The position numbers and the translations under genes are program-made. The notes under the pieces were generated by a model that saw nothing but the letters and a program-made list of their open reading frames with translations, did not search any database and had not been told where the DNA came from. DNA of 64,000 nt from Pipra filicauda (lineage: Eukaryota; Chordata; Aves; Passeriformes; Pipridae). The DNA lies in NCBI RefSeq assembly GCF_003945595.2, contig NW_024104416.1:1625878-1689877 (forward strand), written 5' to 3'. Shown here in pieces: positions 37,716 to 49,425 of this stretch (the stretch's first letter is position 1; every line of letters begins with the position of its first letter).

Positions 37716-40700
37716 ATACAATGTAATTTTACTGGCACACCAGGGTGCCTTGTATCCTTTCCTGATAATATTGCTCCTTGCCTTTAAAAATAAACAGAAA
37801 ACAAATATAAAAGTGTTGAATAAACATGAAAACAAAGATTAATTTCAGGATTCTCTGACTTTCTGTCAAAACTGTATTCACACATATTCAAATATCATCT
37901 GATAAATAACTTAACTGGAAATTAACAACAACAAAAAACAAAAGGAATGGGGAAAATAAAGATACCTGGAAAGATTTCAGCAAAGATCTAACTCTTGGAG
38001 TGTTTCCAAGCAGCAGCCTTGATTTTGATTAATATTATAATACAGCCTGCTAAAACAGCACCTCATAAATATCCATGAAGCAGTTTATTAGAGATGGTTG
38101 TAAATACTTAAAATCTTGTCTTGCAACACATCAGATTTCAGGGAAAAAAGGCAGCTGAGAACATCAAAAGGTGAAAATAGAAGAATTCTTAGAAGATGTT
38201 TTCTTCCTCTTAAATATTACAATATATTGGTCAAAAAAACCCCATTATCCTGGAGAGTGGAAATACTACTGGAAAATGTGTGGGTTGCACAAATAGTGGA
38301 GATTTTGAGAGAGAGACAGAGGCTGCTGAGGACAAAGAAAACCAGAAAAATATGAGCTGGAGAATACATGAAAATTACTCTTACTACAGCCTTCTATTTT
38401 CTTATTTCAAAACCAAAACAAAATAAGTACTTGCAAGAAAATGAAGTTGGTATGCACGTAAGAAGAGGGTGGAAACCAGAGAGCTGAGAAAGGAACCAGC
38501 GAAATATTGGGGCATAAGCAATTTCCTTTTGCAATCCCTTAATCTTGTAAGTCTGTTTTTACACACAACACCTTGCAATTGTAGAGTAAAACAACCTTAA
38601 TTTAAGCTCTGTTATACCTGAAGTGTTAGTCATCTATCCTCCAAGTTCTTGTCTTACATCAAGTGTTGTGTTCATAGTCAAGGCTGTTCCAGGTACCACT
38701 TTCGCTGTTTTCCGATATTCTCCTTCCTTTACAATGGATTTTGGCTCACAAAGTCTGTAAGGCAGAAAACTGAGGGTGGGGAGCAACAGGGAGGAGAACA
38801 ACAGTCTAAAATGTGGCACTAACGTGGTGTCACAGTCATGTCGTCCTTTGAGGGTTTGAAATCATTGATCTGCTGGATTCTGGGCAGGATCACAACAGGA
38901 ATGCTCAGGATAGAGCAATCCTGCAGGAAATGAGCTCTGAGCACAGACTGAAACATCTGTCTTGGGGGAATTGTTATAAATGGGAAATGGAACAAGCCAT
39001 GACTGACCACAGACAAGCTCCTACAGGAAGGGCAAGATGTGATTGCTGTTCAAGGTCAGCTCCTGTCCGAGCTGCTCCCTGTGGATGGGCTGGAGTCACA
39101 GTGCACATTCAGCAGTGTCAGCCCAACAGTTTCCTTTCAATTCCCACTCCCTTTGCTGTGATAAGAATTTCACATGTAACCAGCCCAGTGCTGCAAGTCC
39201 CCTGTTTTCCTGACTCTGTGTGGCAGATCCAGGCCCCCAGACAGTGCCTGGTTCTCCCTGCCTGCAGCCACGAGACGTGGGAACATGATGTGACACGAGG
39301 GGGTGTGTTCATCCCCCTGAATCCACACTGGGGCTTCATATGCCCCTGGGAAGGAGTGAAATAAAAGAACGCTAGAGGAAAATGATAGCGTGCTTACTCT
39401 GCCTTCCTTCTCACTTTCCAGTTTAGCAAGTCCCTGTGAAACCATTTGTCATATGTTACCAACTCCCAGTGCTGCCAGGGCAGAGCTGCTGTTATGAAGG
39501 AAAGATTGCACAAAGAAGGATGCTTTCTCCTCACACACAAAGTTCTGACTTGGCAACAGTGCCAATTTTGATCATGGCATTGCAGCTCAGAAGGCAGATG
39601 CTATCACTCTTCACTCTGTGCTATGTGCTGCACAGCACACTCCCATCTCCCTTCCTCTGTGCAAACCTGGAGCAGTTTGAAAGACTTTTTTCTGCTTCGT
39701 TGTCATTTAGAACATGTTTGTGTCCAACATTCAGCCTTAAAGGCAAAAGGCACACGTTTAAAGGTTTAAAATTCTGCAAAACAAGAATTTTGGTGAGAGT
39801 TAGGATGCAGGTCAGTCATAGAAAGCAAAAAGCTAAATACTGATAACAGACAACAGGAAGATGAAACAAAGACATGGAAAGGAATAGCACATGCTACCAC
39901 AGGAACAATTTATTATTTTTTAGAAATATTATAAACTTTAGCAGCATTCTCATTGCGAGGTCATCACTGGGATCCATGATGCTTCTGGAAGTGACTTTAT
40001 GCCCACTAAATTGCTGAAATTAGTGTTAGGCACAGCCTTTTTGTGAAAGCATTAGTGATTCATAGTGTAGTGGACTGGAACCTATTTTTGTGCCTCAACA
40101 TCATACATACCTTCGATCCAACTATAAACTTTATCTTTGACTTTTAAACCTTGAGTCTTCAGGCCCAAAGGTGCATAACCACCTTCTTAGAAATCCAGAA
40201 CTCCTCATTTCTGGGCAGCACCTTGGCAGTGCTTTGTCTCATAGTACAAACGATCACAAACCGAAAGAACATTATTTACTTGCTTTCAGATTCTATGGGT
40301 ACAAATAGATTAATGGACTATTTACAGTATGATTCCCCATATGACAATAATAAATACCTCTGTAATTAACTAATTAATTATGTGTCATAACTACACTGTT
40401 TTTCATAAATGGCACAGTAACCATTTGAGAGTGTTGAAACACATGTTTGCTTCCCCCTCCTCTGCCCTTTTTTTTAATGCTGCACTTTTTCCATTCAGAT
40501 AAAAATGTAAGTATTTTTCCAACTTGTCAAATTTCAGGCTACTCCATTTCCAGGTGAAGTCTCCTTCAATACTAATAAAAATCCCTCAGGGAGATGAGCA
40601 GTAACTGAACACATCAGCTAAAGAGAAAAGATGCACTACAAAACTGTGCTTGCTCACTGTGGATGTGCAAGGAAATCATATGCTGCTCTCCTGCTTCCCC

Positions 40701-42324
40701 ACAAATGTTATTTCCTATTGAACTGTATGATGCAGCTCTTCTCCCACCCTACTCTCTTCCCCCAGGAGCAATCATTTATTTTCAGCAGTACAGCTCCTTT
40801 GATTGAGGTATTTTTCTCCTGCTCATCGCTGAGTGTGCTTCCTATAAGCTGGTAGACTCTCCCTCTGTTAGAAAGGGAAAGTAAGGAAGAGGTAATTTCT
40901 TACCTGGATAGATGACACACCCTTCTAACAGAATATTTAATATAGAAACACAACATGAACTACCATTTATTGCAGAAGGAAATCCCAGAAGAATAAATTC
41001 TAAGCAACCACAGCAACCTTTTTTTAAAAAACTTAAAGGACCAAAACCACAGAAATGATACTACAAGTTCTCTATGGTCCCAGTCCTACATGTGCCACCA
41101 ACACCTAATAAGTGCCATTTCACTGAACCCAAAAGATTTAAATTTTCAGAGATGTAACCAGGGCTGGTACAAACTCTGTTTTGGCAAGCTCAGGAGCTCT
41201 GTGATAGTCTGAATATTTCATTGAAAAATTACTTTGAAAATACTGGGGTTGTAAAGAGTCAACCCCTGTAAAAGTCCAGCCACTTATTCAACTTTTAAAC
41301 AAAAAAAATTTAGCTAAATTGTTAAAACACTAAAGTTTGACAGTTCTGTTGGGAAACAGAAGCCCATTATAGCTTACCCTTAAGGTCGAGAAATTCAGAC
41401 TCTGAGGCAGCAAGTTAGGAAATGGTTTCTAAAGCTGAGTCCCCTTGGGGAATTGTTCTGCTACCAGCTACTTCCCATTTGACTCAGAGACTGCAAATTG
41501 AAGCCCTTTCATTCATAAAGCTGTGATACAACTACATGTAAAAAGAGAGAATTTTTCTCCAGCAGTTCCTATGAGTCAGAAACACGGTGTTTTTTAAAAA
41601 ATGTCAATGCTGCTTTAAGATAATTGGTGTGATATGAAATAGAGATGAACAATTTTAGGATGCACACCACAGAAGTGCACTCCTGCCATAGAAGCTCCAC
41701 TTTAGCTCTTGGCACGTGGCTTGAGGGGCATTCATGGCTCTGTGCTGGGAACCTTCAACAATGTGAGGGGTTTTTCTTATCCCTATCTCTTAAAATTAGG
41801 ATTGGACATTTAATAAGGTCCTGTTCCAATGTTACTCAGCCAGGTTTATTTCCCAGCAGTAAGCATCATTCCTGCAGCATAGGTAGGAAGATCTGAGACT
41901 TTCTGTGGTAAAACACACAGGACTGGATATGACTAATGAGATAATATTTAGCTAAAAGCCACCCAAGCCTTAAAAAGTTTTCACCATCCACAAATACGTC
42001 TCATTCACAGCTTTACAAGACTGTGGGATATTTATTTAGCTGTTGCTCAGTATAGCAACCAAAGAATGGTCTGTTGTGATGGAAATCAGCTCCTAAATCC
42101 ATTGTGCTTTGCGTGTGGTTGCACAGGAAGCCCAGCCAAGGGCAGGATGTTCACCTGTGCTGTGGTTTGTGTACCTACATAAGGCCTTGTGAGAGTGTCC
42201 AAGTATCCATTACTTATACAACATTACTCTACTTTTTAGTGGTCAAAAAGTTTCTGTGTTTTTATTTCACCTAAATGAGGAATTTGCATCTTTTAGAATC
42301 ATTAGAGAGTAGACATTTGCGGGC
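37716..42324. other. Unique noncoding sequence, about 4.6 kb
   Basis: No gene supported. Frames at 38930-39364 (144 codons) and 39436-39843 (135 codons) lie in a locally GC-richer region but show no known domain, and frames overlap on the other strand. A short TAATTA cluster lies at 40362-40380. Confidence 0.6.
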
Positions 42325-42354
42325 ATTTTAAATACAAATTCTTGTATTTAAAAT
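42325..42354. repeat. Perfect 13-bp-stem hairpin, 4-base loop
   Basis: ATTTTAAATACAA is followed by ATTC and then by the exact reverse complement of the first arm. The arm is AT-rich, so the structure is weak as RNA but is a clear inverted repeat in DNA. No T-run terminator or mature small RNA can be proposed. Confidence 0.9.
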
Positions 42355-43263
42355 AAATCCACATCCAGAAGATTCTGTCTGAAATTCGTGCCAAGTATTT
42401 GAATATTAAGACTGTAACATTGTAAGGTTTATTATATAAATGAGAAGTCTTAATAATTTTAATCTCTATGGGTAGTTACATAGCACAGCCTTTATAACAC
42501 ACAGCCTCCTGTGCTCTGGCAGTTTTGCAGGAGGTACATCTAAAACCCAGCATCCTTTCCCTTACTTAAAGCAAAGAAAAACTGCTCCCAGCTAGAGAAC
42601 TCTGTCTTGAAAAACAGAGAAGGGCAAGAGTCCTCCCTGCCACGTAGGACAGTTTGCTAGAAGCAGGATTAAAACCTTTTAATCAGGTTTAGATTGTCCC
42701 AACCCAGTCAGGTCAGTAATGGCAATATCTTCAGAGGGAGATCAAACAAGGAGATGAATTTTCATCACAATAACTATATGTCCTGCAGATACAACAAGAA
42801 CTTCTCTTTCACATGTGGTTGCTTAGTATTTATTTCAAAGAATTAAAATTAGAACTGGAATAATAGTTAACAATACGTTCCCTTTTCCTAAGAAAATATA
42901 TTCAAGGTGAGAGTTTTGGACACGGCAGCTGATTCCTCAGGATGTGAGGAAACCTTTCAGAAAAGTATCTTTACTGGAGAGCAGAAACAACTCAGTGAAT
43001 CTTGGTATGGGAGGAGTTAACTGGGGCTTTTAGAGCATTGTAATCTAACAGACTGTTAAACAGTGAGAGGGAATTAAGTGACCTGAAAATGGCATAACTA
43101 ATTGCAGAGTCTTGAAAAAATAACGGTAACGTGGAGGTTCATGAAATGTGTATGAACTGTATCACATATTCATGCCCTATTACTGTGAATTCTGAAGTGT
43201 CTTACTGTTCAAGATAATAGGCCTTGATTCAATTCAGTCTGATGTAGGATGAATTTCATGTGC
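42355..43263. other. Unique noncoding sequence
   Basis: AT-rich sequence with no supportable gene or repeat. Confidence 0.6.
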
Positions 43264-43519
43264 TAATTAGTAAAGCATTTCTTAATGATTAGGAAAAAGT
43301 AGATAACATCTGATTGAAAACCTAACTGTCAGAGATAAAACAACGATACAACTCAGGGTGGAAGGAATGCCAGTCAGGCTGAATTCAGGTGTCTTAATTA
43401 TGATAATTAATGATTGTATTCCCTATATAAATGAACTCAACCAACATGAAAAGCATATTGTAATTAAAGTGCTTTTGAAAAGCAACATTTAAACAAATGC
43501 CATTGGTAATATTAATTAC
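43264..43519. promoter_or_regulatory. Candidate TAAT-core cluster
   Basis: Within about 255 bases there are at least six homeodomain-type cores: TAATTAG (43264), TAATGATTA (43283), TTAATTA (43394), ATAATTAATGATT (43403), TAATTAAA (43461) and ATTAATTAC (43511). Such clustering is typical of developmental enhancers, but the base composition is AT-rich, so chance is possible. Enhancer identity is inference. Confidence 0.3.
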
Positions 43520-43952
43520 TTTTCTCATTTTCCATTTCACATTTGATTGCATTGGTTCACTAAGGAGCTAATAAGGGAAGACTTTGAACTACTACAGTTC
43601 CTGCTGAAGTAAGAACTTCTCTCTCTGCAGACGGAGGGCTCAAAAGACACTGCACCTTTATCACTGATCTATCACTAATCAGTGATCTTTCTCACATAAT
43701 GAAAATATACTCTTCATTATCAATTGCCGCATCATGTTTTCCACCCCCAGTATGCTGTATTAATGGATTTTCTCTCAGACAAAAGCCAAACTACAAGTGA
43801 ATGTGGCTTTGGAGACACCAGAAGAAACAGCAGCTTAAAGAAAATGCTTTTTGGGGCTAGATCTGTTCAGGGAATGGAATTTGTTTCCTAAAAGAGATCA
43901 GAGTTTTGCTTTCCTTTTTTAACTATTAAATTGATTGCACTGAAATGAAACG
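43520..43952. other. Unique noncoding sequence
   Basis: No gene recognised. A small inverted repeat (ATCACTGAT, 9-base spacer, ATCAGTGAT) lies at 43660-43686. Confidence 0.55.
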
Positions 43953-44003
43953 AGTTTGTTTGTGATTTGGTTTTGGTTTGGGTTTGTTTGGGTTTTTTTT
44001 TTC
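43953..44003 (+). repeat. T/G-rich low-complexity tract
   Basis: Repeated TTTGG and TTTGGG blocks followed by a run of ten or more T bases. Similar in composition to 19325-19423. Confidence 0.8.
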
Positions 44004-46868
44004 TAAAGAACCAACACATTCCCAGAGAAAGCTTGATTTCATTCACAGTAATGGAAGAGGTCTTTAGAAAAACACAATGTTTTGGGTGCCCCAGGCTTGT
44101 TTGCCATCAGCTCTGTGACAATACCTACTTGTCCACAGGATTCTCGCTGCTCTGAAACACAGGGTGCATTTAGACATCTCTGTATGATGTTTATACTGAC
44201 CTTACCATGTAGAGACCCTGCCAAATCTGCACAGGAAAACATATATGCACATATCAAAATTATATTTTTGGTAAGGCAGGTAAGAGGTATATCAACATGA
44301 TCTTGTCATTTGCACTTGCTACAGTGGGAAAAATGCTTTGTAACAGGACTTCTCAAAGAAGTGGAAAGTCAGTGTACCAAGAGTAATTTAGTCTGATAAT
44401 AATATGGTAAGCACAGAATATCTCCCCTGGAAGCCAATCCCGTACTGATTACAATTCTATGTAGGAGATAAAACATAAGTTAGCAAAAGTTTCGCAGCTG
44501 CAGACCGAAGTGACAAAACAGAAGAACAAAGAGATCAGTGATAATGGGTAAAATCCCGGCCTCAGTAGGGTCAAGAGCAAACTCCCATTGATTTTAATGA
44601 TGCTTGATATTTCTAATTCATCACCTTTGAAGTGACAAATATACAAACACCAGTCAGTAGAGAGAAGTGGCCTGCAAAATCACACCTCCACAAATGTGGG
44701 GGGTTTGCTGTGTGTAGTCAACCACTCGAGAAATTTGCCAGCAGGCTTTGAATGTATACTTTGAAGTGATTCAATTCTATTAAAGTGTAGCTTGCTCATT
44801 TCATATTTTTGAGCTTCTTATAAAAGCCATCTGTAGTTATTCTTCCAGTCAGAATAACCATTTGCAGTAATGGAAAAATGAATTATCTAGGGAGAGCCTG
44901 GAAATGTCACTGTTATGGATAAATACTGTGTGTTCCTTCTCCCTTCCTCTTCTCTCTACTGCCCTTTGCCATTCTCTTTTTTAAAACCTGCTTCAGTGAC
45001 TGGATCTCACCTTGTTTTCAAATACTGAGCCACAAGAACCCCATGAGCTGATACTACCAGCAAGAGTAGCCCAACAGAGTTTAGACTCATTGATGTAACT
45101 GCTGGCTCTGCATTAACCTGTATGTTTTTATAAAAGAAGGACTTCAAGGAGCAGTGTATTCAACACGAAGAGACAGTTTGAAAAGTCCCATTTTGTCTAT
45201 CAAGTTCTCTGTTTTTCATTACTCAAACTCCCACGCAACTTCTCCTGTGCTCATCTGGACAGCTTGCATCCCCACTGGTACCCACAGTACTGTTTCTAAC
45301 TCACCCTCTCCTACTTTTCCAGCACAATGGATGAAAATTCAATTCCATTGATAGCTAGGGTAGCACTCCTGTCAACTTCCACAAGGCTGAAGTTGTGCTT
45401 AATAGGCACCAGCAGAGTATGAGTCTTTCCTGGAACTACTTGTGCTGTGATTTCAGGTAAAGGATTCACAGAGCTTTTACATCTGAGGAACTCCAAGCAC
45501 TTATTTGCCTTCTGGCCACAAGCCTGGACTCTGACAAACAAGCAGCACACCATCGTGTGGGACAGGGTGGCCACCACAAGAAATGCTCACTTGGTGTTCA
45601 GAGGTGTGTGAGACCAGGACTCCACAGCACCATGCTGTTGTCATGAACCTTATGTGCTTCTCACTCCCACAGATCCTTCTATAATTTATCACTGGAGTGG
45701 TTAAAACCAAACCAAACCAAGTCAAACACAAATGTACACACAGGTTAGAAGTGAATCCTTTCAGAGAAATTTGCTTTCTATGTAGGAATTTTTTTTTACT
45801 TGCTTCTTTGATTCAATTTTTCTTTTCTTTCTTTTTTTTTTTCTGCTCTCAAGATTCATTTATGCTGAGAGTTATGCAGAGATTTAAATGAAGACAATTA
45901 AGGGCAAACTAAAGTTACTCACAGCACCATGGAGCAGGTTGTGAACTCCTAAATGAGACACTTTTAACCATGACCTGAGGCCACGGCGTCGTCCCAGCTG
46001 CCTTCACTGCAGGGAACACCTTTCCTCACCTCTGTTTTGAGGAGGCTTTTATATTTAGCATGAATATAACAAAAGTTTTACATGAGGACACTGCACAGCT
46101 CATAACAAAGGGGCAGACAAGAAAACATATCTGACAAAGATTCATTTTCACTTTTAGCTCCATGCCTTTGAAACAATCTTTTCCCTCCTCTCCAAGCAGG
46201 CTGCTGTTGGCCCACAGGTTGAGTGCTCATTGAGGGTTATTAGCATTCCTTGTTTGCAGACTGTATCCCATTTGTATGGTACAAACTATTGTAAGTTTAT
46301 TTCCTAATCCAGTGGTTACCAATTAAATACCACCCGAGACTCAACATTTAATCAACCTTTGCCTTTTTTTCATAAATCCTATAAAATAATTGAAGTTCAT
46401 CAAGGATTTGAATTTTAGAAGTGCTTCAGTGCCTGCAAAAGCACAAATGCCAATCTTACTGTTCACACCAACTTCCAGAGCTCAAAACAATTGAAAAGAC
46501 AATTAATCATGATGGATGCATTGAAAAGAAAAAAAAAAAAAGAAACTGGAGGAGCTTTTGTAGGTTATTATCTTGATTTACAGATTTAGCATGCTCTGTC
46601 TTTGAAAGTGGAGTGTTCTCTGCCCTTTCCTCTACCCTTGTCCAAGGTGAATTACTTTGTGAAGCGAGCAGATCCAAGGAGAGGAAAGAATCTGAACTCT
46701 GGTACTCTGGTGTGCAATCGAGACTACCTCTGTATATCTTTTCCTTCCTGTTATTGTATGAACACTGGGATAAATCTCTGGAATTTTTTGACTTGTAAAA
46801 GAAGATGCTTGCATGAGTTACACCCAGTGACTAACAGCAGTATGCACACACCTTGTGGAAGGTGGCAC
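44004..46868. other. Unique noncoding sequence
   Basis: No gene supported. It contains an ancient-repeat-like piece (44548-44600), an AACCA run (about 45704-45720), T-rich stretches near 45815-45842 and an A-run near 46528-46540. The minus-strand frame at 45311-45577 (88 codons) reads smoothly but matches nothing I recognise. Confidence 0.55.
44548..44600. repeat. Probable ancient amniote repeat remnant
   Basis: TAAAATCCCGGCCTCAGTAG followed by GAGCAAACTCCCATTGATTT matches a widespread reptile/bird motif in which AAATCCTGGCCCC and CAAAACTCCCATTGACTTCA stand in this order. I cannot name the family. The piece is about 50 bp and diverged. Confidence 0.45.
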
Positions 46869-47560
46869 TAAGGCACAGCGTTGGGCAGCCTTTGGCTCTC
46901 ACCGTGACCATTGCACCTCTCGAAACCAAGCAGTTTATAATAACATTTCAACTCTTTCAGATTGGACCCCTTCGAAGCAATCAGTTCCACTCCCATCTGA
47001 GCACCCATTCCTAGTGTGACTGTCCTTGAGCAGCACTCCGTGCCCTCCATCCCCAGCACCCCTGGAAGCCCACACTGCCTGGCTGTGACCCCGTGAGCAG
47101 CTCCCTGCCCCGTGGCACGTGCCCAGCTCTGGCAGCAGAAGGCTTTGAGCTGAGCTGCTGGAGCCCACCCTGCTCAGAGCACAGCCAGGCCCCGTGTCTG
47201 AGGCCCCATCTGTTGTTGTGGCAGCTCAAGTCTGGGCTCTTTCAGAGGGAGCCATGAGGGCAGCCTGGCACGTACAGGAGGGTGCCATGGTAACAGACTG
47301 GGTGCACAGAGCCTGGTCTAGCACCCACACGGTCAGATGCAAATTTGGGTCCGTGCAGACGGTCAGGGTGGACACAAGATCCTTCCTACCCTGCAGGCAC
47401 ATCCTGGGGTCTTGCTGAAGGTCATATTTCAGCACAGCTTTTCCTTTACAGAGATGCAGTGATCTGACACTGAGGGGTAACAGCCTCCCTGTGAGGGGTT
47501 TCAGCTGAGCACTCTCCCTGAACATGATCTTGTTGAAGGATTACTTCATGAGCTTCGGTA
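46869..47560. other. GC-rich patch of unknown nature
   Basis: About 700 bp that is visibly richer in G and C than the surroundings, with overlapping open frames on both strands (minus 47226-47525, 99 codons; minus 46935-47168; plus 47194-47418). No product is recognised, and the frames shift strand and phase, so I do not call a gene. It contains an X-box-like site (47281-47294). It could be an old exon, a decayed retrocopy, an unrecognised transposon or a regulatory element. Confidence 0.5.
47281..47294. promoter_or_regulatory. RFX X-box-like motif
   Basis: GGTGCCATGGTAAC matches the RFX palindromic consensus GTTNCCATGGNAAC at all constrained positions except the second base. It sits inside the GC-rich patch, which strengthens a regulatory reading slightly. 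Binding is inferred from the motif only. Confidence 0.4.
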
Positions 47561-48780
47561 ACGTGCCTGTACAAAGACAGACTTTTTTATGCTACACTGT
47601 TAAAAGATGATTTGTGTATTTAGATGTATGCATTCATTGAAAGTCAACCTAGGCAGAGTGGAGAACTGACTGAAATGAATTAATATACCTAGCAAACCTT
47701 TTTTAAAAAACCCACACTTCTGAGAATATTAAATAATCTCTCTTGTTTTGTGTATTTCACTCCAATAATAAAAGAGTCACAACCCCTCTAAACAGAAATC
47801 AAAGATGTATGGGCATGCAACTGCAAAAATACCTAAGTCTGAGGGATTATAGAATACATGCTCCTAAGGAGATCTTCTCTACTTATAATATCTTATTTTC
47901 CAAGGCCAATATAAGATTAGTTACTGACTGGCACACAAAGAAAATGCAGAATGAAATAAAGTGATAAACTTTATGTCATTTTTGAGATCATGTCTTCATT
48001 ATAATGAAGACCTTGTTTTAAACTAATCATGGCAGAATGACTAGTATGTGCTAGAAGATCTGCCTGAGCAGCCTTGGGGATCCTATATTAAAAAAACCCC
48101 AAAGCTTAATATTTTAAAACTAAAACATGGTCACTTCTTTTTCTAATTACTGCTGTGAATGTCTTGAAGATATCAAATTCAACTGTACAGCAAATCTTAT
48201 CAAGATGATATTTAGAATGTCAAAAGATGCACTCAGAAAGATAACTGGGACTTAACAAGCCCTATCAATCAGCTCCTAACAGCTGAAAACCCAGGTGATA
48301 TCACAAAGTTATGAAGAAGCTAACAGAGGTTTGGATTTCATTTGGCTTGCAAGCCTATTCCCTTTTATTGATTTAAAAGATGTATTCCAGTTCGAAAACA
48401 TTTTTGCCTACGAACTTAGGTATGATCCTAGACTACATAACAGCATTTCTTTAAAAATCCTGTCGCTTGAAATGGTGCAGGAATTTAATGATGAGGACTT
48501 CTCTGATCCCCAGAGTCTCCCCTGCAGCTTTGGACTGGGATTTTCCTTTATTTTTTTTTTTTTTTTAACACTATGATTTTACTTGCCATAGGAATGTTTT
48601 CATCTACTATGTTTTATAATTAAAAAATGTGTTTATGTACCCCTATCCTCCCACTATAGCCTCTGATAATGGACCATGGGAGTGGAGGACGGCCCATCCA
48701 GCACTTCAATTGCAGGGAATGGGAGAGCAGGGCTGAGCAGCACAGCGAGAGGGATATTGCTTTGGTGTTTATGTTTGCAA
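47561..48780. other. Unique noncoding sequence
   Basis: AT-rich sequence with no supportable gene. A 15-base T run lies near 48551-48566. Confidence 0.6.
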
Positions 48781-48880
48781 TCTAAGGCCCTGATCCTGCA
48801 CACGTTTAGGCAGTTGAGCAATTTTACACAAGTGAATAATCTGATTTAGTTCAAAGGGAATATTCCCATATGTTAAATGT
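48781..48880. repeat. Probable ancient amniote repeat remnant
   Basis: AAGGCCCTGATCCTGCACAC, then a GAGCAATTTTACACAAGTGA-like block, then AAAGGGAATATTCCCAT, follow the order of an old bird/reptile dispersed repeat (GGCCCTGATCCTGCA..., a TTTACACACGTGA-like block, then a dyad around a GGGA core). I cannot name the family. It lies directly beside the solo LTR, which may have landed in or next to it. Confidence 0.5.
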
Positions 48881-48889
48881 CTCACCTGC

Positions 48890-49425
48890 TGTGGTGGTTT
48901 AACCCCAGATGACAACTAAGCACCAGAGTCACGATCACCCCCTGCTGTGGGGAGGGGAGCTGGGAAACAAAGGCAAAAATCATGGGTTGAGGCAAGAACA
49001 GTTTAGGACTTGAAATAAAATCAAATATAATCATCATTACGATAAAATATAAAATAATAATTTAAATGGGAAGGGAGAAAACAAACAACGACGACAACAA
49101 AAAGAGAGAGAAATAAAACCTAAGAAAGGCAAATAACACGCAATACAGTTGCTCACCACCCCCAGACTGAGGGTCTGCAATATCCCTGTGGCCAGTTTGG
49201 GTCAGCTGTCCTGGCTGTGATCCCTCCTGGATTCTTGTGCCCCTCCTTGCTGGTAGAACAGCAAAGAGGGAAGAAAGAGGGAAGTCCTTGACATGGGGTG
49301 AGCACCACTCACAACAGCCAAACCCTCGGTGTGTTATCAACATTATTCTCTTACTAAACCAAAACCACACCAATGTGGCAGCTACCAGGAGGAAAATGAA
49401 GTCTCTCCCAAGCCAAACCAGGACA
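48890..49425 (+). mobile_element. Solo LTR of an endogenous retrovirus
   Basis: A 536-bp unit begins TGTGGTGGTTTAACCCCAGA and ends GCCAAACCAGGACA, giving the TG...CA ends of an LTR. It follows the internal order of passerine LTRs of this type: a GGGTTGAGGCAAGAACAGTT block, AATAAA poly(A) signals (49014, 49112), then GGTCAGCTGTCCTGGCTGTG, GTGTTATCAACATT and a final CAAGCCAAACCAGGACA-like end. Flanks are CCTGC (48885-48889) and CCTGG (49426-49430), a 4-of-5 match suggesting a decayed 5-bp target duplication as in ERVL-type insertions. No internal viral region or second LTR is adjacent, so it is a solo LTR left by recombination between LTRs. It encodes nothing. ERVL class is an inference. Confidence 0.88.
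48934..48947 (-). promoter_or_regulatory. CTCF-like motif inside the LTR
   Basis: On the minus strand the sequence reads CAGCAGGGGGTGAT, close to the CTCF core C-x-CCAGGGGGCGCT type. Transposon-borne CTCF sites are known in vertebrates. Occupancy here is only a hypothesis from sequence. Confidence 0.3.

Noticed and set aside
45311..45577. 88-codon minus-strand frame with protein-like composition, possibly continuing in a shifted frame to 45731
   Set aside because: No family recognised and no splice or promoter context. A frame this long is expected by chance among the many in 64 kb.
47226..47525. 99-codon minus-strand frame in the GC-rich patch
   Set aside because: No homologue recognised; overlapping frames on the other strand are equally open because the patch is GC-rich. 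Kept only as a patch of unknown nature.
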